This document shows, piece after piece, positions 32,197 through 40,440 of a stretch of DNA of 64,000 bases. Every line of letters starts with the position of its first letter. Position 1 is the first letter of the stretch. The notes beneath the pieces were generated by a model. The model had not been told where the DNA came from, did not search any database, and was given only the letters and a program-made list of their open reading frames with translations. Both the position numbers and the translations under genes were made by a program. The stretch spans positions 5,894-69,893 of the forward strand of contig DASTQA010000023.1 in assembly GCA_035762005.1 (NCBI GenBank). The letters are read 5' to 3'. Origin of the DNA: JAIBJN01 sp035762005. GTDB lineage: Bacteria; Actinomycetota; Thermoleophilia; Gaiellales; Gaiellaceae.

Positions 32197-33435
32197 ATGT
32201 CGGTCGACGGCCTTTCCGGCCGGGTTCGCCGCGCCGTCGAGCGCGGCCTTCCCGACGCGATCGCGTTCCTCGGGGAGCTCGTCCGCGTCCCCAGCACGCT
32301 CGGGAACGAGGAGCCCGCGCAGCGGCTCGTCGAGGAGCGCCTGAACGAGCTCGGCTTCTCGGTGCGGTCGCTCGAGCCGGACCCCGGGCGCCTCGCCCTG
32401 CGCCAGGACAGCGGCATCCCTCTCGTCTCGTACGAGGGCCGCCGGTGCCTCGCGGGGACGCTGGGCGGCGGGCCCGGACGCTCGCTCCTCCTCAACGGCC
32501 ACGTCGACGTCGTCAGCGAGGAGCCGGCCGAGCGGTGGACGAAGCCGCCCTACGGGGCCGAGACCGACGGCGGTCGCCTCTACGGGCGAGGCTCGTGCGA
32601 CATGAAGGGCGGAATCGCCGCGATGCTCCTCGGCGTCGAGGCCGCGCGCGCCGTGGGCCGCTTGCCGGGCGGGGTCGTCTACCAGAGCGTCATCGAGGAG
32701 GAGTGCGGCGGCAACGGCGCTCTCGCCGCCTGTCTCGACGGCCCGCCGGCGGACGGCGTCGTCATCGCCGAGCCGACGAACGGCGGCCTCGACCTCGTCG
32801 CGGTCGGCGTCATCTGGGCGCGGATCACCGTCGAGGCGGACGCGCGCCACGCCTCCTCGACCGACGAGGGCTCGCACCCGCTCGAGACCGCGTTCGACGT
32901 CGTCGAGAGCCTGCGCGCGCTCGAGGCGGAGCTGAACGCGGCGCCGGAGCCGGAGTTCGCGGGCGTGAACCGCCCCTACCTGCTCAACGTCGGGGCCCTG
33001 CACGCGGGCGACTGGCCCTCGACGACGCCGGGGAAGGCCGAGCTCGACGCCCGCCTGGGGCTTCCGATCCGCATGGACCCGACGGAGGGACAGGCGCGTC
33101 TGGCGGAGGCGGTCCGGAGGGTCGCGCCCGCCGCACGAGTCGAGTTCCGGGGCTTCCGGGCGCGAGGCTACGCCTTCGACCACGAGACCCCGCTCGTCGG
33201 CCTGCTCTCCCGCTGCCACGAGGAGGTGCACGGACGTCGCCCCGTGCCCGAGCCCTCCCGGGCGACGACGGACCTGCGCTTCTTCGCCCCGCCCCTCGGG
33301 CCGGGTCAGGCGGTCTGCTACGGGCCCACGGGGGCCGGTCTCCACGGCGTCGACGAATGGGTCGACCTCGAGTCGATCGCGGACGTCGCCACCGTGCTCG
33401 CGCTCCTCCTCCGCCGCTGGGGCGAGCCGGCGTGA
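32197..33435 (+). CDS. M20 family metallopeptidase (ArgE/DapE/carboxypeptidase-like)
   Basis: 412 residues. The metal-site blocks are LLNGHVDVVSEE (His and Asp), GRGSCDMKGGIAAM (bridging Asp), VIEEECGGNGAL (catalytic Glu-Glu), VIAEPTNG and a C-terminal His near ATTDLRFF..GPTGAGLHGVDEWV. This is the ArgE/acetylornithine deacetylase pattern. These cytoplasmic enzymes release an acyl group or amino acid from N-acyl amino acids or dipeptides with two zinc ions. ATG start; TAGGGT lies 9 bases upstream. Divergent from the pot-like operon and upstream of an aminotransferase, so it may process an imported N-acyl compound. Confidence 0.9.
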   Translation: MSVDGLSGRVRRAVERGLPDAIAFLGELVRVPSTLGNEEPAQRLVEERLNELGFSVRSLEPDPGRLALRQDSGIPLVSYEGRRCLAGTLGGGPGRSLLLNGHVDVVSEEPAERWTKPPYGAETDGGRLYGRGSCDMKGGIAAMLLGVEAARAVGRLPGGVVYQSVIEEECGGNGALAACLDGPPADGVVIAEPTNGGLDLVAVGVIWARITVEADARHASSTDEGSHPLETAFDVVESLRALEAELNAAPEPEFAGVNRPYLLNVGALHAGDWPSTTPGKAELDARLGLPIRMDPTEGQARLAEAVRRVAPAARVEFRGFRARGYAFDHETPLVGLLSRCHEEVHGRRPVPEPSRATTDLRFFAPPLGPGQAVCYGPTGAGLHGVDEWVDLESIADVATVLALLLRRWGEPA

Positions 33436-33463
33436 GCGACTGGCCGGGAACGGCCCTGCGATC

Positions 33464-33469
33464 TAGAGT
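33464..33469 (+). promoter_or_regulatory. -10 element of the class III aminotransferase gene (leaderless)
   Basis: TAGAGT is followed by exactly 6 bases and the ATG at 33476. No ribosome binding site exists in the 40-base gap after the M20 gene. Confidence 0.5.
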
Positions 33470-33475
33470 CGGCTG

Positions 33476-34864
33476 ATGGCGACCGAGAGCACCCTCGCCG
33501 AGATCGACAGGCGGCGCATCGCCGAGCTCGCCGCGCGGGAGGAGGCACGTCTCGAGACGCGGACGCAGGCGTCGCGGGCGATGTACGAGCGGGCGCGAAG
33601 GACTCTCTCCGGGGGTGTGGCGTCCTCCTACCAGGTGCGTGAGCCATGGCCGATCTACCTCTCGCACGGCGCCGGGGCGAGCGTCTGGGACGTCGACGGC
33701 AACGAGCTCCTCGACTTCCACAACGGCTTCGGCTCGATGGTGCAGGGGCACGCGCATCCGGCGATCGGGAGGGCGATCGCCGAGCGCTACCCGCAGGGGA
33801 CGCACTTCGCCGCTCCGACCGAGGACGCGATCGTCGTGGCCGAGGAGCTCGCCCGCCGCTTCGGCCTGCCGCGGTGGCGGTACACGAACTCGGGGTCCGA
33901 GGCGACCATGGACGCGATCCGGATCGCCCGGGCGGTGACCGGCCGCGACACGATCGTGAAGATCTTCGGCTCCTACCACGGCCACCACGACTACGTGATG
34001 GTCTCGATCGGCGTCCCCTACGACCGGATCGGCGACCCGGACGACTACGCCTCGCTCCCGTACGGGGCCGGAGTGCCCCAGGTCGTCGCGGACCTGACCG
34101 TCCCGGTGCCCTTCAACGACGCACCGGCGATGGAGAGGCGCATCGAGCGCCTGATCGAGGAGGGCCGCCCGCCGGCCTGCGTGATCATGGAGGCGGCGAT
34201 GATGAACCTCGGGGTCGTCCTGCCCGAGCCGGGCTACCTCGAGGCCGTCCGCGAGCTGACGCGGAGGCACGGGATCGTCCTCGTCTTCGACGAGGTGAAG
34301 ACGGGGCTCTGCATCGCGCCCGGCGGCGCCACCGACCGTTTCGGCGTGAGGCCGGACATGGTCACGCTCGCGAAGACGCTGGGCGGGGGCCTCCCCTCCG
34401 GCGCGATCGGCGGCACCGAGGAGGTGTTCGAGGTCGTCGAGAACGAGCAGGTCTACCAGGTGGGCACCTACAACGGGAACCCGCTGGCCATGGCCGCGGC
34501 GCGCGCGAGCCTCCTCGAGGTGCTGACGGCCGACGCCTACCGCCGTCTCGACGAGCTCAACGACCGGATCCTCGCGGGCTGCCGGCGCGTGATCGAGGAC
34601 TACCGCCTGCCCGGCTACGCCGTCGGCGTCGGCGCCAAGGGCTGCGTCACCTTCTCCCCCACGAAGATCGTCGACTACGAGACGTACAAGGAGAACCAGG
34701 ACGGGGAGCTCTGCGACCTGGCCTGGCTCTACAACCTGAACCGTGGAGTCTTCATGACGCCCGGCCGCGAAGAGGAATGGACGCTCTCGGTCGTCCACTC
34801 CTTCGAGGACTGCGACGCCTTCGTCGCCGCCTTCGAGGAGATGGCCTCGGATCTGACGGCGTAG
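33476..34864 (+). CDS. Class III aminotransferase (glutamate-1-semialdehyde-aminomutase-like)
   Basis: 462 residues of the PLP class III fold. GHAHPAIGRAIAERYPQGTHF, NSGSEATMDAIRIARAVTGRD, SYHGHHD, FDEVKTG and the lysine block VTLAKTLGGGLPSGAIGG are all conserved. It resembles glutamate-1-semialdehyde 2,1-aminomutase, but the ~40-residue N-terminal extension and lack of other heme genes favour an amine or amino-acid aminotransferase. The gene is followed by a Rieske oxygenase whose -10 overlaps its stop codon, and they may be co-regulated. Confidence 0.88.
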   Translation: MATESTLAEIDRRRIAELAAREEARLETRTQASRAMYERARRTLSGGVASSYQVREPWPIYLSHGAGASVWDVDGNELLDFHNGFGSMVQGHAHPAIGRAIAERYPQGTHFAAPTEDAIVVAEELARRFGLPRWRYTNSGSEATMDAIRIARAVTGRDTIVKIFGSYHGHHDYVMVSIGVPYDRIGDPDDYASLPYGAGVPQVVADLTVPVPFNDAPAMERRIERLIEEGRPPACVIMEAAMMNLGVVLPEPGYLEAVRELTRRHGIVLVFDEVKTGLCIAPGGATDRFGVRPDMVTLAKTLGGGLPSGAIGGTEEVFEVVENEQVYQVGTYNGNPLAMAAARASLLEVLTADAYRRLDELNDRILAGCRRVIEDYRLPGYAVGVGAKGCVTFSPTKIVDYETYKENQDGELCDLAWLYNLNRGVFMTPGREEEWTLSVVHSFEDCDAFVAAFEEMASDLTA

Positions 34865-34867
34865 ACT
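34862..34867 (+). promoter_or_regulatory. -10 element of the Rieske oxygenase gene (leaderless)
   Basis: TAGACT, which includes the TAG stop of the upstream aminotransferase, is 6 bases ahead of the ATG at 34874. The dense packing leaves no leader or ribosome binding site. Confidence 0.45.
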
Positions 34868-34873
34868 CTGGCG

Positions 34874-35947
34874 ATGCAGACCGATCTCGGGGCCGCCCTC
34901 GCCGGGGGCGCGACGCTCCCAGCCGGGTGGTACGCGGATCCCGCGATCCTCCGGCTCGAGCAGGAGCGGATCTTCGCGCGCTCGTGGCAGTACGCCGGCC
35001 GGGCTGAGCTCGTGGCCCAGCCCGGCGACTACTTCGCGTGCGCCGCGGGGCACGTGCCCGTGGTCGTCGTCCGCGACCGGGACGGCGAGCTGGCCGCGTT
35101 CGTCAACGTCTGCCGCCACCGCGGCCACCTCGTCGCCGAGGGCGCGGGCAACCGCAAGTCCCTCCAGTGCCCGTACCACGCGTGGACGTACGACCTCGAC
35201 GGGTCGCTGCGGACGGCGCCGCGCTCGGAGCGGGAGCCGGGCTTCGACAAGGGGAGCTTCTCGCTCCTGCCGGCGGCGGTCGACACCTGGGGCCCGCTCG
35301 TCTTCGTCAACCCGGACGCGGAGGCAGGCCCGCTCGCCGACGCGCTCGGCCCGCTCCCCGGGCTCGTCGCGGAGAGCGGGCTCGATCTCGACCGGCTCCG
35401 CTTTCGCGAGCGGACCGAGTGGGAGATCGCCTCCAACTGGAAGGTCGCGATCGAGAACTACCTCGAGTGCTACCACTGCCCGGTCGCGCACCCCGGGTTC
35501 TCGCAGGTGATCGACGTCGATCCGGACGCCTACGAGCTCCGCTCCGAGGGCCTCGTCTCGAGCCAGTTCGGCTCCGTCCGGGCCTCGGCGGCGCGAAACG
35601 GCGGCGCCGGGGAGATCGCGCGCGCGCAGTACCACCTCCTCTGGCCGAACTTCACCCTCAACATCGATCCCGGCCCGGGGAACATGGGCGTGGACGTCAC
35701 CCGTCCGGCCGGCCCCGAGCGCTCGGTGGGCATGACGGACTGGTTCTACTACGAGGACGTGCCCGACGCGACCGTGCGGGAGATGATGGAGTTCGCGACC
35801 CAGGTGGGGCGCGAGGACGCGGCCCTCGTCGAGTCGGTCCAGCGGGGCCTCTCCTCCGGGATGATCCCGCACGGGCGCCTCCTGACCTCGAGCGAGCACC
35901 TGATCCAGCACTTCCAGCGCCTCGTGCACGAGGCGCTCACCGGGTAG
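34874..35947 (+). CDS. Rieske non-heme iron oxygenase, alpha subunit (GbcA/CntA-like)
   Basis: 357 residues. The Rieske cluster ligands are C80-x-H82 (NVCRHRGH) and C99-x2-H102 (QCPYHAW). The mononuclear iron site is in NWKVAIENYLECYHCPVAHPGF, and LNIDPGPGNM lies further on. The pattern fits the group acting on quaternary amines: glycine betaine, carnitine and stachydrine demethylases/oxygenases. Adjacent to a TMADH-like gene (TAG/GTG share one base), a route from a quaternary amine to a smaller amine and then to an aldehyde is plausible. Its reductase partner is not next to it; the small Rieske ferredoxin at 19469 is a candidate. Confidence 0.88.
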   Translation: MQTDLGAALAGGATLPAGWYADPAILRLEQERIFARSWQYAGRAELVAQPGDYFACAAGHVPVVVVRDRDGELAAFVNVCRHRGHLVAEGAGNRKSLQCPYHAWTYDLDGSLRTAPRSEREPGFDKGSFSLLPAAVDTWGPLVFVNPDAEAGPLADALGPLPGLVAESGLDLDRLRFRERTEWEIASNWKVAIENYLECYHCPVAHPGFSQVIDVDPDAYELRSEGLVSSQFGSVRASAARNGGAGEIARAQYHLLWPNFTLNIDPGPGNMGVDVTRPAGPERSVGMTDWFYYEDVPDATVREMMEFATQVGREDAALVESVQRGLSSGMIPHGRLLTSSEHLIQHFQRLVHEALTG

Positions 35948-38046
35948 TGCCGTTGGCGCGCGACCCGCGCCACGACGTCCTCTTCGAGCCGCTCGCGATC
36001 GGGCCGAAGACGCTCCGCAACCGCTTCTACCAGGTGCCCCACTGCACGGGCTTCGGCGTCCAGAAGCCCGGCGCGCAGGCGCGCTACCGGGCGACGAAGG
36101 CGGAGGGCGGCTGGGCGGCGGTCTGCACCGAGTACTGCGCCGTCAGCCCCGACTCCGACGAGACGCCGTTCATCTCGGCGCGCCTCTGGGACGACGGCGA
36201 CCTGCGCGCCCTCGCGCTCATGTGCGAGGAGGTGCACGAGCACGGCGCGCTCGCCGGCGTCGAGCTGCACCACTCGGGCGCCCACTGCCCCCGGCGCGAG
36301 TACCGCCTGCCGGCCGTCGCTCCCTCGCAGCTCGCGAGCGAGTACCTGCTCGTCACGCCGAAGGCGATGGAGCTCGACGACATCCGGCGCGTGCAGGCCG
36401 ACTGGGCCGAGGCCGCCCGGCGGGCGCGCGAGGCGGGATTCGACATCGTCTACGTCTACGGCGCGCACAGCTACCTGCCGATGCAGTTCCTCTCGCCGTT
36501 CTACAACCGGCGGACGGACGCCTACGGCGGCTCGTTCGAGAACCGGGCGCGCTTCTGGCTCGAGCTGCTCGAGCTGACCCGTGAGGCCGTGGAGGGCGAG
36601 TGCGCCGTCGCCTCGCGCATCGCCGTCGACGCGCTCGGGCCCTACGGCGTCGACCTCGAGGAGGGCCTCGCCTTCGTGCGCGCGGCCGACGGGCTCGTCG
36701 ACCTCTGGGACGTGAACGTCGGCTCCGCGCAGGAGTGGTCGAAGGACTCGGGCCCGTCGCGCTTCTTCCCCCAGGGCCACCAGCTCGAGTGGACCGGCCG
36801 CGTCCGCGAGGCGACGGCGAAGCCGATCGTCGGCGTCTCGCGCCTGACCGACCCCGACCGCATGGCCGAGATCGTCGCGAGCGGCGTCTGGGACGTGATC
36901 GGCGCCGCGCGGCCCTCGATCGCCGACCCGTTCCTGCCGCGGAAGATCGAGGAGGGCCGGCTGGACGAGATCCGGGAGTGCATCGGCTGCAACATCTGCA
37001 TCCCGAAGTCGGATCCGGGCGGCAACATCGGCTGCACGCAGAACGCGACCGCCGGGGAGGAGTTCAGGCGCGGCTGGCACCCGGAGCGGTTCGAGCCGGC
37101 GGCCAACGCCGACCGCGACGTCCTCGTCGTCGGCGCCGGTCCGGCCGGGATGGAGTGCGCGATCGTCCTCGGCAAGCGCGGCTTCCGCCGCGTGCACCTC
37201 GTGGAGGCGGAGGACGAGATCGGCGGCTGCATGCGCTGGGTCACGCGCCTTCCCGGACGGGGCGAGTGGGCCCGCGTCGTCAACTGGCGCCGGATCCAGC
37301 TCGACAAGCTCGGGAACGTCGAGGTGATCCCGCGCACCCGGCTCGGGGCCGGTGACGTCCTCCTCTACGGCGCCGAGCTCGTCGTCGTGGCGACGGGCGC
37401 CTTCTGGTCGCCCGTCGGCCTCAACCGGGAGACGCACGAGCCGATCGTCGGCGCGGACGCCTCCCTGCCGCACGTGCTCACGCCCGAGCAGGTGATGGTC
37501 GAGGGCAAGGCGCCTCCGGGCGAGCGCGTGGCGGTCTACGACTGCGACGGCTACTTCACCGGCCCCGACCTGGCCGAGAAGCTCGCCGGCGAGGGCTTCC
37601 GCGTCGACCTCGTGACGTCGCTCGAGGACGTCGCGCCCTTCGCCCACGAGACGCTCGAGCAGGCGCACCTGAAGCGGCGGCTGCACGAGGCCGGGGTGCG
37701 CATGCACCGCGGCGTCGTCGTCGACCGGGTCGCGCCCGGGCTGCTCGCCGGCCTGAGCGAGCTCGGCGAGAGGTTCGAGCTCGAGACGGACGCCGTCGTG
37801 CTCGTCACCCAGCGCGTCTCGGACGACGCGCTCTACGGGAAGCTGCGGTCCGACGAGGAGCGGCTCGCCGCCGAGGGCATCGAGGCCGTCCACAGGGTCG
37901 GTGACTGCGTCGCGCCGCAGCTCATCGCCGACGCGATCTTCGACGGCCACCGCCTGGCCCGCGAGATCGACGCGCCGAACCCGGCCGTGCCGCTCCCCTG
38001 GAGGCGGGAGCGGATCGCGCTCGCGGCGGAGAGGGTCGGTGCCTGA
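35947..38046 (+). CDS. Trimethylamine-dehydrogenase-like iron-sulfur flavoprotein (copy 2)
   Basis: 699 residues from GTG 35947 (a TTG two codons on is also possible). It is a close paralogue of the 22891-24984 product: C33 in FYQVPHC at the FMN-attachment position, 4Fe-4S ligands C345, C348, C351 and C363, YGAHSYLPMQF loop, and NAD/FAD-like Rossmann domains from VVGAGPAGMEC. Its YVYGAHSYLP loop matches known TMADH more closely than the GG variant of copy 1. It should oxidise a methylated or other amine in the cytoplasm. Start overlaps the Rieske-oxygenase stop by one base, and the enoyl-CoA hydratase overlaps its end by 8 bases. Confidence 0.9.
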   Translation: MPLARDPRHDVLFEPLAIGPKTLRNRFYQVPHCTGFGVQKPGAQARYRATKAEGGWAAVCTEYCAVSPDSDETPFISARLWDDGDLRALALMCEEVHEHGALAGVELHHSGAHCPRREYRLPAVAPSQLASEYLLVTPKAMELDDIRRVQADWAEAARRAREAGFDIVYVYGAHSYLPMQFLSPFYNRRTDAYGGSFENRARFWLELLELTREAVEGECAVASRIAVDALGPYGVDLEEGLAFVRAADGLVDLWDVNVGSAQEWSKDSGPSRFFPQGHQLEWTGRVREATAKPIVGVSRLTDPDRMAEIVASGVWDVIGAARPSIADPFLPRKIEEGRLDEIRECIGCNICIPKSDPGGNIGCTQNATAGEEFRRGWHPERFEPAANADRDVLVVGAGPAGMECAIVLGKRGFRRVHLVEAEDEIGGCMRWVTRLPGRGEWARVVNWRRIQLDKLGNVEVIPRTRLGAGDVLLYGAELVVVATGAFWSPVGLNRETHEPIVGADASLPHVLTPEQVMVEGKAPPGERVAVYDCDGYFTGPDLAEKLAGEGFRVDLVTSLEDVAPFAHETLEQAHLKRRLHEAGVRMHRGVVVDRVAPGLLAGLSELGERFELETDAVVLVTQRVSDDALYGKLRSDEERLAAEGIEAVHRVGDCVAPQLIADAIFDGHRLAREIDAPNPAVPLPWRRERIALAAERVGA

Positions 38047-38809
38047 CCAGCCCCTCCTCGACGTCGCCCGGGAGGGCGCCGTTTGCGTCCTCACGCTCCG
38101 GCGCGAGGAGAAGCTGAACGCGATCTCGACGGCGCTCGAGCGCGAGCTCCTCTCCGCGCTCGCGGGCCCGGCGGTGCGGGAGAGCCGCTGCGTCGTCTTC
38201 GCGGGCGGCGCGCGCGCCTTCTCCGCCGGCGCCGACCTCGTCGAGCCCCGCGACGAGTCGCCCGAGGGGATCGCGGCCTACTACGGGGACACCGGGGACG
38301 TGTACGAGCGCGTCGCCGCCCTGCCCCAGCCCACGGTGAGCGCGATCGCGGGGTGGTGCCTGGGCGCGGGCCTCGAGCTCGCGCTCGCGACGGACTTCCG
38401 GATCGCCGACACGACCGCCGTCTTCGGGCTCCCGGAGGTCGAGCTCGGCATCGTCCCCAGCTCGGGCGGCACCCAGCGCCTCGTCCGCCTGCTCGGCCCC
38501 GCCCGCGCGAAGGAGCTCATGCTCCTGCGCCCGCGCGTCGACGCCGAGGAGGCGCTCCGTCTGGGGCTCGTCACGGAGGTCGCCGCCGAGAGGCGCGCCC
38601 TCCCGCGGGCGGTCGAGGTCGCGGAGCGGATCGCGTCGCTGCCCCCGCTCGCGGCCTCGTACGCGAAGCAGGCGGCCGACGCGCTCGCGGAGGCCTCCCG
38701 CGAGGCCGGGATCCTCGTCGAGCGCCTCGCCTACGCCGCGCTCGCACAGACGGAGACCGCCCGCGCCGCCGGCCGGGCGTTCTCCGAGCGCTCCCGCCCG
38801 AGCGAGTGA
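38039..38809 (+). CDS. Enoyl-CoA hydratase/isomerase family protein
   Basis: 256 residues of the crotonase fold: VLTLRREEKLNAIS, the oxyanion-hole block RAFSAGADLVEPRD and SAIAGWCLGAGLELALATDFRIA, then FGLPEVELGIVPSSGGTQRLVRLLG, in which the catalytic Glu of hydratases (PEVELGIVP) is present. It adds water to 2-enoyl-CoA or isomerises related substrates. GTG start overlaps the flavoprotein end, so it is part of that operon. It links amine degradation with the acyl-CoA genes that follow. Confidence 0.88.
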   Translation: MPDQPLLDVAREGAVCVLTLRREEKLNAISTALERELLSALAGPAVRESRCVVFAGGARAFSAGADLVEPRDESPEGIAAYYGDTGDVYERVAALPQPTVSAIAGWCLGAGLELALATDFRIADTTAVFGLPEVELGIVPSSGGTQRLVRLLGPARAKELMLLRPRVDAEEALRLGLVTEVAAERRALPRAVEVAERIASLPPLAASYAKQAADALAEASREAGILVERLAYAALAQTETARAAGRAFSERSRPSE

Positions 38810-38839
38810 CCGCTGCTCGGGCGGCGGCGGTTGACTCGG

Positions 38840-39607
38840 CTACCCGAGGAGGTCGACGGGATCGCCGACGCGCACGCGGCCGGGCTCCTCGACGTCCGCG
38901 TAGACGCCGAAGTCGACGTGCTTGCCGTCGGCGAGCCCGCGGTAGGCGGGGATCGCGCGCAGCGTGTCGAAGTCCCGCTCGCCGGTCTCGGGATTCTGGG
39001 TCGTCGTCGCGCAGCGGGCACACGCCTCGACGACGCTCACGACCGTCCCGCCGAGGCGCAGGCGCCGCCCGATCCAGGTGTCCTCCTCGTGCGGCTCGCA
39101 GCCCGCCAGCTGGACGAGCATACGGAAGCGGCGCCCGTCGACCGGGCCCTCGTGGCCCGACCGCCGCGCCAGCTCCTCGAGGGACGCCTCCGAGAGGAGC
39201 GACACGACGCGCTCGTCCCAGCCGCCGCCCTCGGCGACGACACGGACGACGCGGACCTCCTTGCCGATGAAGCCCGAGAGCGCCTCGCCGAACGGCCCCG
39301 CGACCACGTGTGTCGCCACCGGGCGGCCCCAGAGGTCGACCTCGACCGCCTCCCCGAGGCGGACGTCGTCCTCGACCGTGGTCCCGTCCGGGAAGCGGAG
39401 CGCGAGCCGCTCGCCGGCGGGATCGTAGTCCGGGACGACCGTGACGAGGCGCCCGTGGCGGATCCCGCTGAAGAGCCGGCCGCGCCGGTCGAGGAGGAGG
39501 AACTGGCGGTTCCCGGGGACGCCTTCCCGCTCCACCGCGATCTCCGCGGGATGGTGGACGGCGAGGCCTTTGACCGGGGCGATCGTCAGGCGCGAGACGA
39601 CGGGCAT
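38840..39607 (-). CDS. MOSC domain protein
   Basis: 255 residues: an N-terminal MOSC beta-barrel domain (LTIAPVKGLAVHHPAEIAVEREGVPGNRQFLLLD) and a C-terminal MOSC domain with the reactive cysteine region EACARCATTTQNPETGE (C196, C199). Such proteins, related to YcbX and mARC, bind the molybdenum cofactor and reduce N-hydroxylated compounds. ATG start is preceded by TACGCT at 6 bases, overlapping the end of the upstream SDR gene. Reduction of N-oxides or hydroxylamines would suit an amine-degrading neighbourhood, but that is inference. Confidence 0.88.
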   Translation of the reverse strand: MPVVSRLTIAPVKGLAVHHPAEIAVEREGVPGNRQFLLLDRRGRLFSGIRHGRLVTVVPDYDPAGERLALRFPDGTTVEDDVRLGEAVEVDLWGRPVATHVVAGPFGEALSGFIGKEVRVVRVVAEGGGWDERVVSLLSEASLEELARRSGHEGPVDGRRFRMLVQLAGCEPHEEDTWIGRRLRLGGTVVSVVEACARCATTTQNPETGERDFDTLRAIPAYRGLADGKHVDFGVYADVEEPGRVRVGDPVDLLG

Positions 39608-39611
39608 CCGC

Positions 39612-40379
39612 CTAGCGTAGCTCCGGGGCGGGCGGGGGCTCGCCCTGCCCCCAGGCGTCCGCGCCGCCGTCCACGACGACGGTCGTGCCGGTCACGTAGG
39701 AGGCGGCGGGCGAGGCGAGGAAGGCGATGACGGCGGCCGCCTCCTCGGCCGTGCCGGCCCGGCCGAGCGGGATCGAGCGCTCCCAGGCGGCGATACGCTC
39801 GCGCCCGTAGCCCTCGAGCCCCTCGCTGAGGATCGTCCCGAGCGCGACGCAGACGGAGCGAATCCCGTAGCGGCTCCACTCCCCCGCGAGGCCGGCGGCG
39901 AGGTTCTCGACGGCGGCGCGCGCCGCGGCCGCGTGCGCGAACCCCGGGATCCCCCGGCGCGGGCTGAAGCCGACGAAGACGACGACGCCGCCCCGGTTGG
40001 GGATCATCGAGCGCGTGGCGACCGTGCGCGTCACGTTCCAGGCGGCGTCGACCGCGAGCCGGTGCACCGCGCGCCACCCGTTCGCCGAGATCTCCTCCGC
40101 GGGCGCGACGAACTGCCCGCCCGCGTTGTTCACGAGGACGTCGATCCGCCCGAAGCGGTCGAGTACCGCGTCCACGAGCGCCTCCACCTGCTCGGGCTCG
40201 CGGACGTCGGTCGGGACGGCGAGGGCTTCCCGGCCGAGCGCCTCGACCTCGGCGCGGGCGGACTCGATCGGCTCCGGCCGGCGACCGCAGACGGCCACGG
40301 CGGCGCCCCCGCGCGCGAGCGCGAGCGCCGTCGCCCGGCCGATCCCGGTGCCGCCACCGGTGACGAGGGCGACCGTCAT
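39612..40379 (-). CDS. Short-chain dehydrogenase/reductase, DECR-like, with altered active site
   Basis: 255 residues with TGGGTGIGRATALALARGG for NADP(H), VLVNNAGGQF and a C-terminal TGTTVVVDGGADAWG. The NNAGGQF motif and the lack of the usual YxxxK point to the 2,4-dienoyl-CoA reductase branch. At the catalytic position it reads HAAAAR: His in place of Tyr, as in that branch, but also Arg in place of the catalytic Lys, which is unusual and may alter or abolish activity. ATG start; divergent from an acyl-CoA dehydrogenase gene 61 bp away. Likely acts on acyl-CoA intermediates if active. Confidence 0.85.
   Translation of the reverse strand: MTVALVTGGGTGIGRATALALARGGAAVAVCGRRPEPIESARAEVEALGREALAVPTDVREPEQVEALVDAVLDRFGRIDVLVNNAGGQFVAPAEEISANGWRAVHRLAVDAAWNVTRTVATRSMIPNRGGVVVFVGFSPRRGIPGFAHAAAARAAVENLAAGLAGEWSRYGIRSVCVALGTILSEGLEGYGRERIAAWERSIPLGRAGTAEEAAAVIAFLASPAASYVTGTTVVVDGGADAWGQGEPPPAPELR
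39614..39619 (-). promoter_or_regulatory. -10 element of the MOSC gene (leaderless)
   Basis: TACGCT on the minus strand, formed by the last codons of the upstream SDR gene, is 6 bases ahead of the ATG at 39607. Confidence 0.4.
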
Positions 40380-40426
40380 GGACGGAGGACTATCACCGCC
40401 CCCGCGCCCCGGGCAAGCGGGCGGCG

Positions 40427-40432
40427 TAGGAT
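40427..40432 (+). promoter_or_regulatory. -10 element of the acyl-CoA dehydrogenase gene (near-leaderless)
   Basis: TAGGAT lies 8 bases before the GTG at 40441, in the short divergent gap with the SDR gene. Confidence 0.4.
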
Positions 40433-40440
40433 CCGCCCTC

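Noticed and set aside
33476..34864. Naming the class III aminotransferase hemL
   Set aside because: The N-terminal extension and amine-catabolic neighbours make heme synthesis unlikely.
32984..35929. A 981-codon minus-strand open frame opposite the M20, aminotransferase and Rieske genes
   Set aside because: No recognisable motif, and real genes on the plus strand fill the region.
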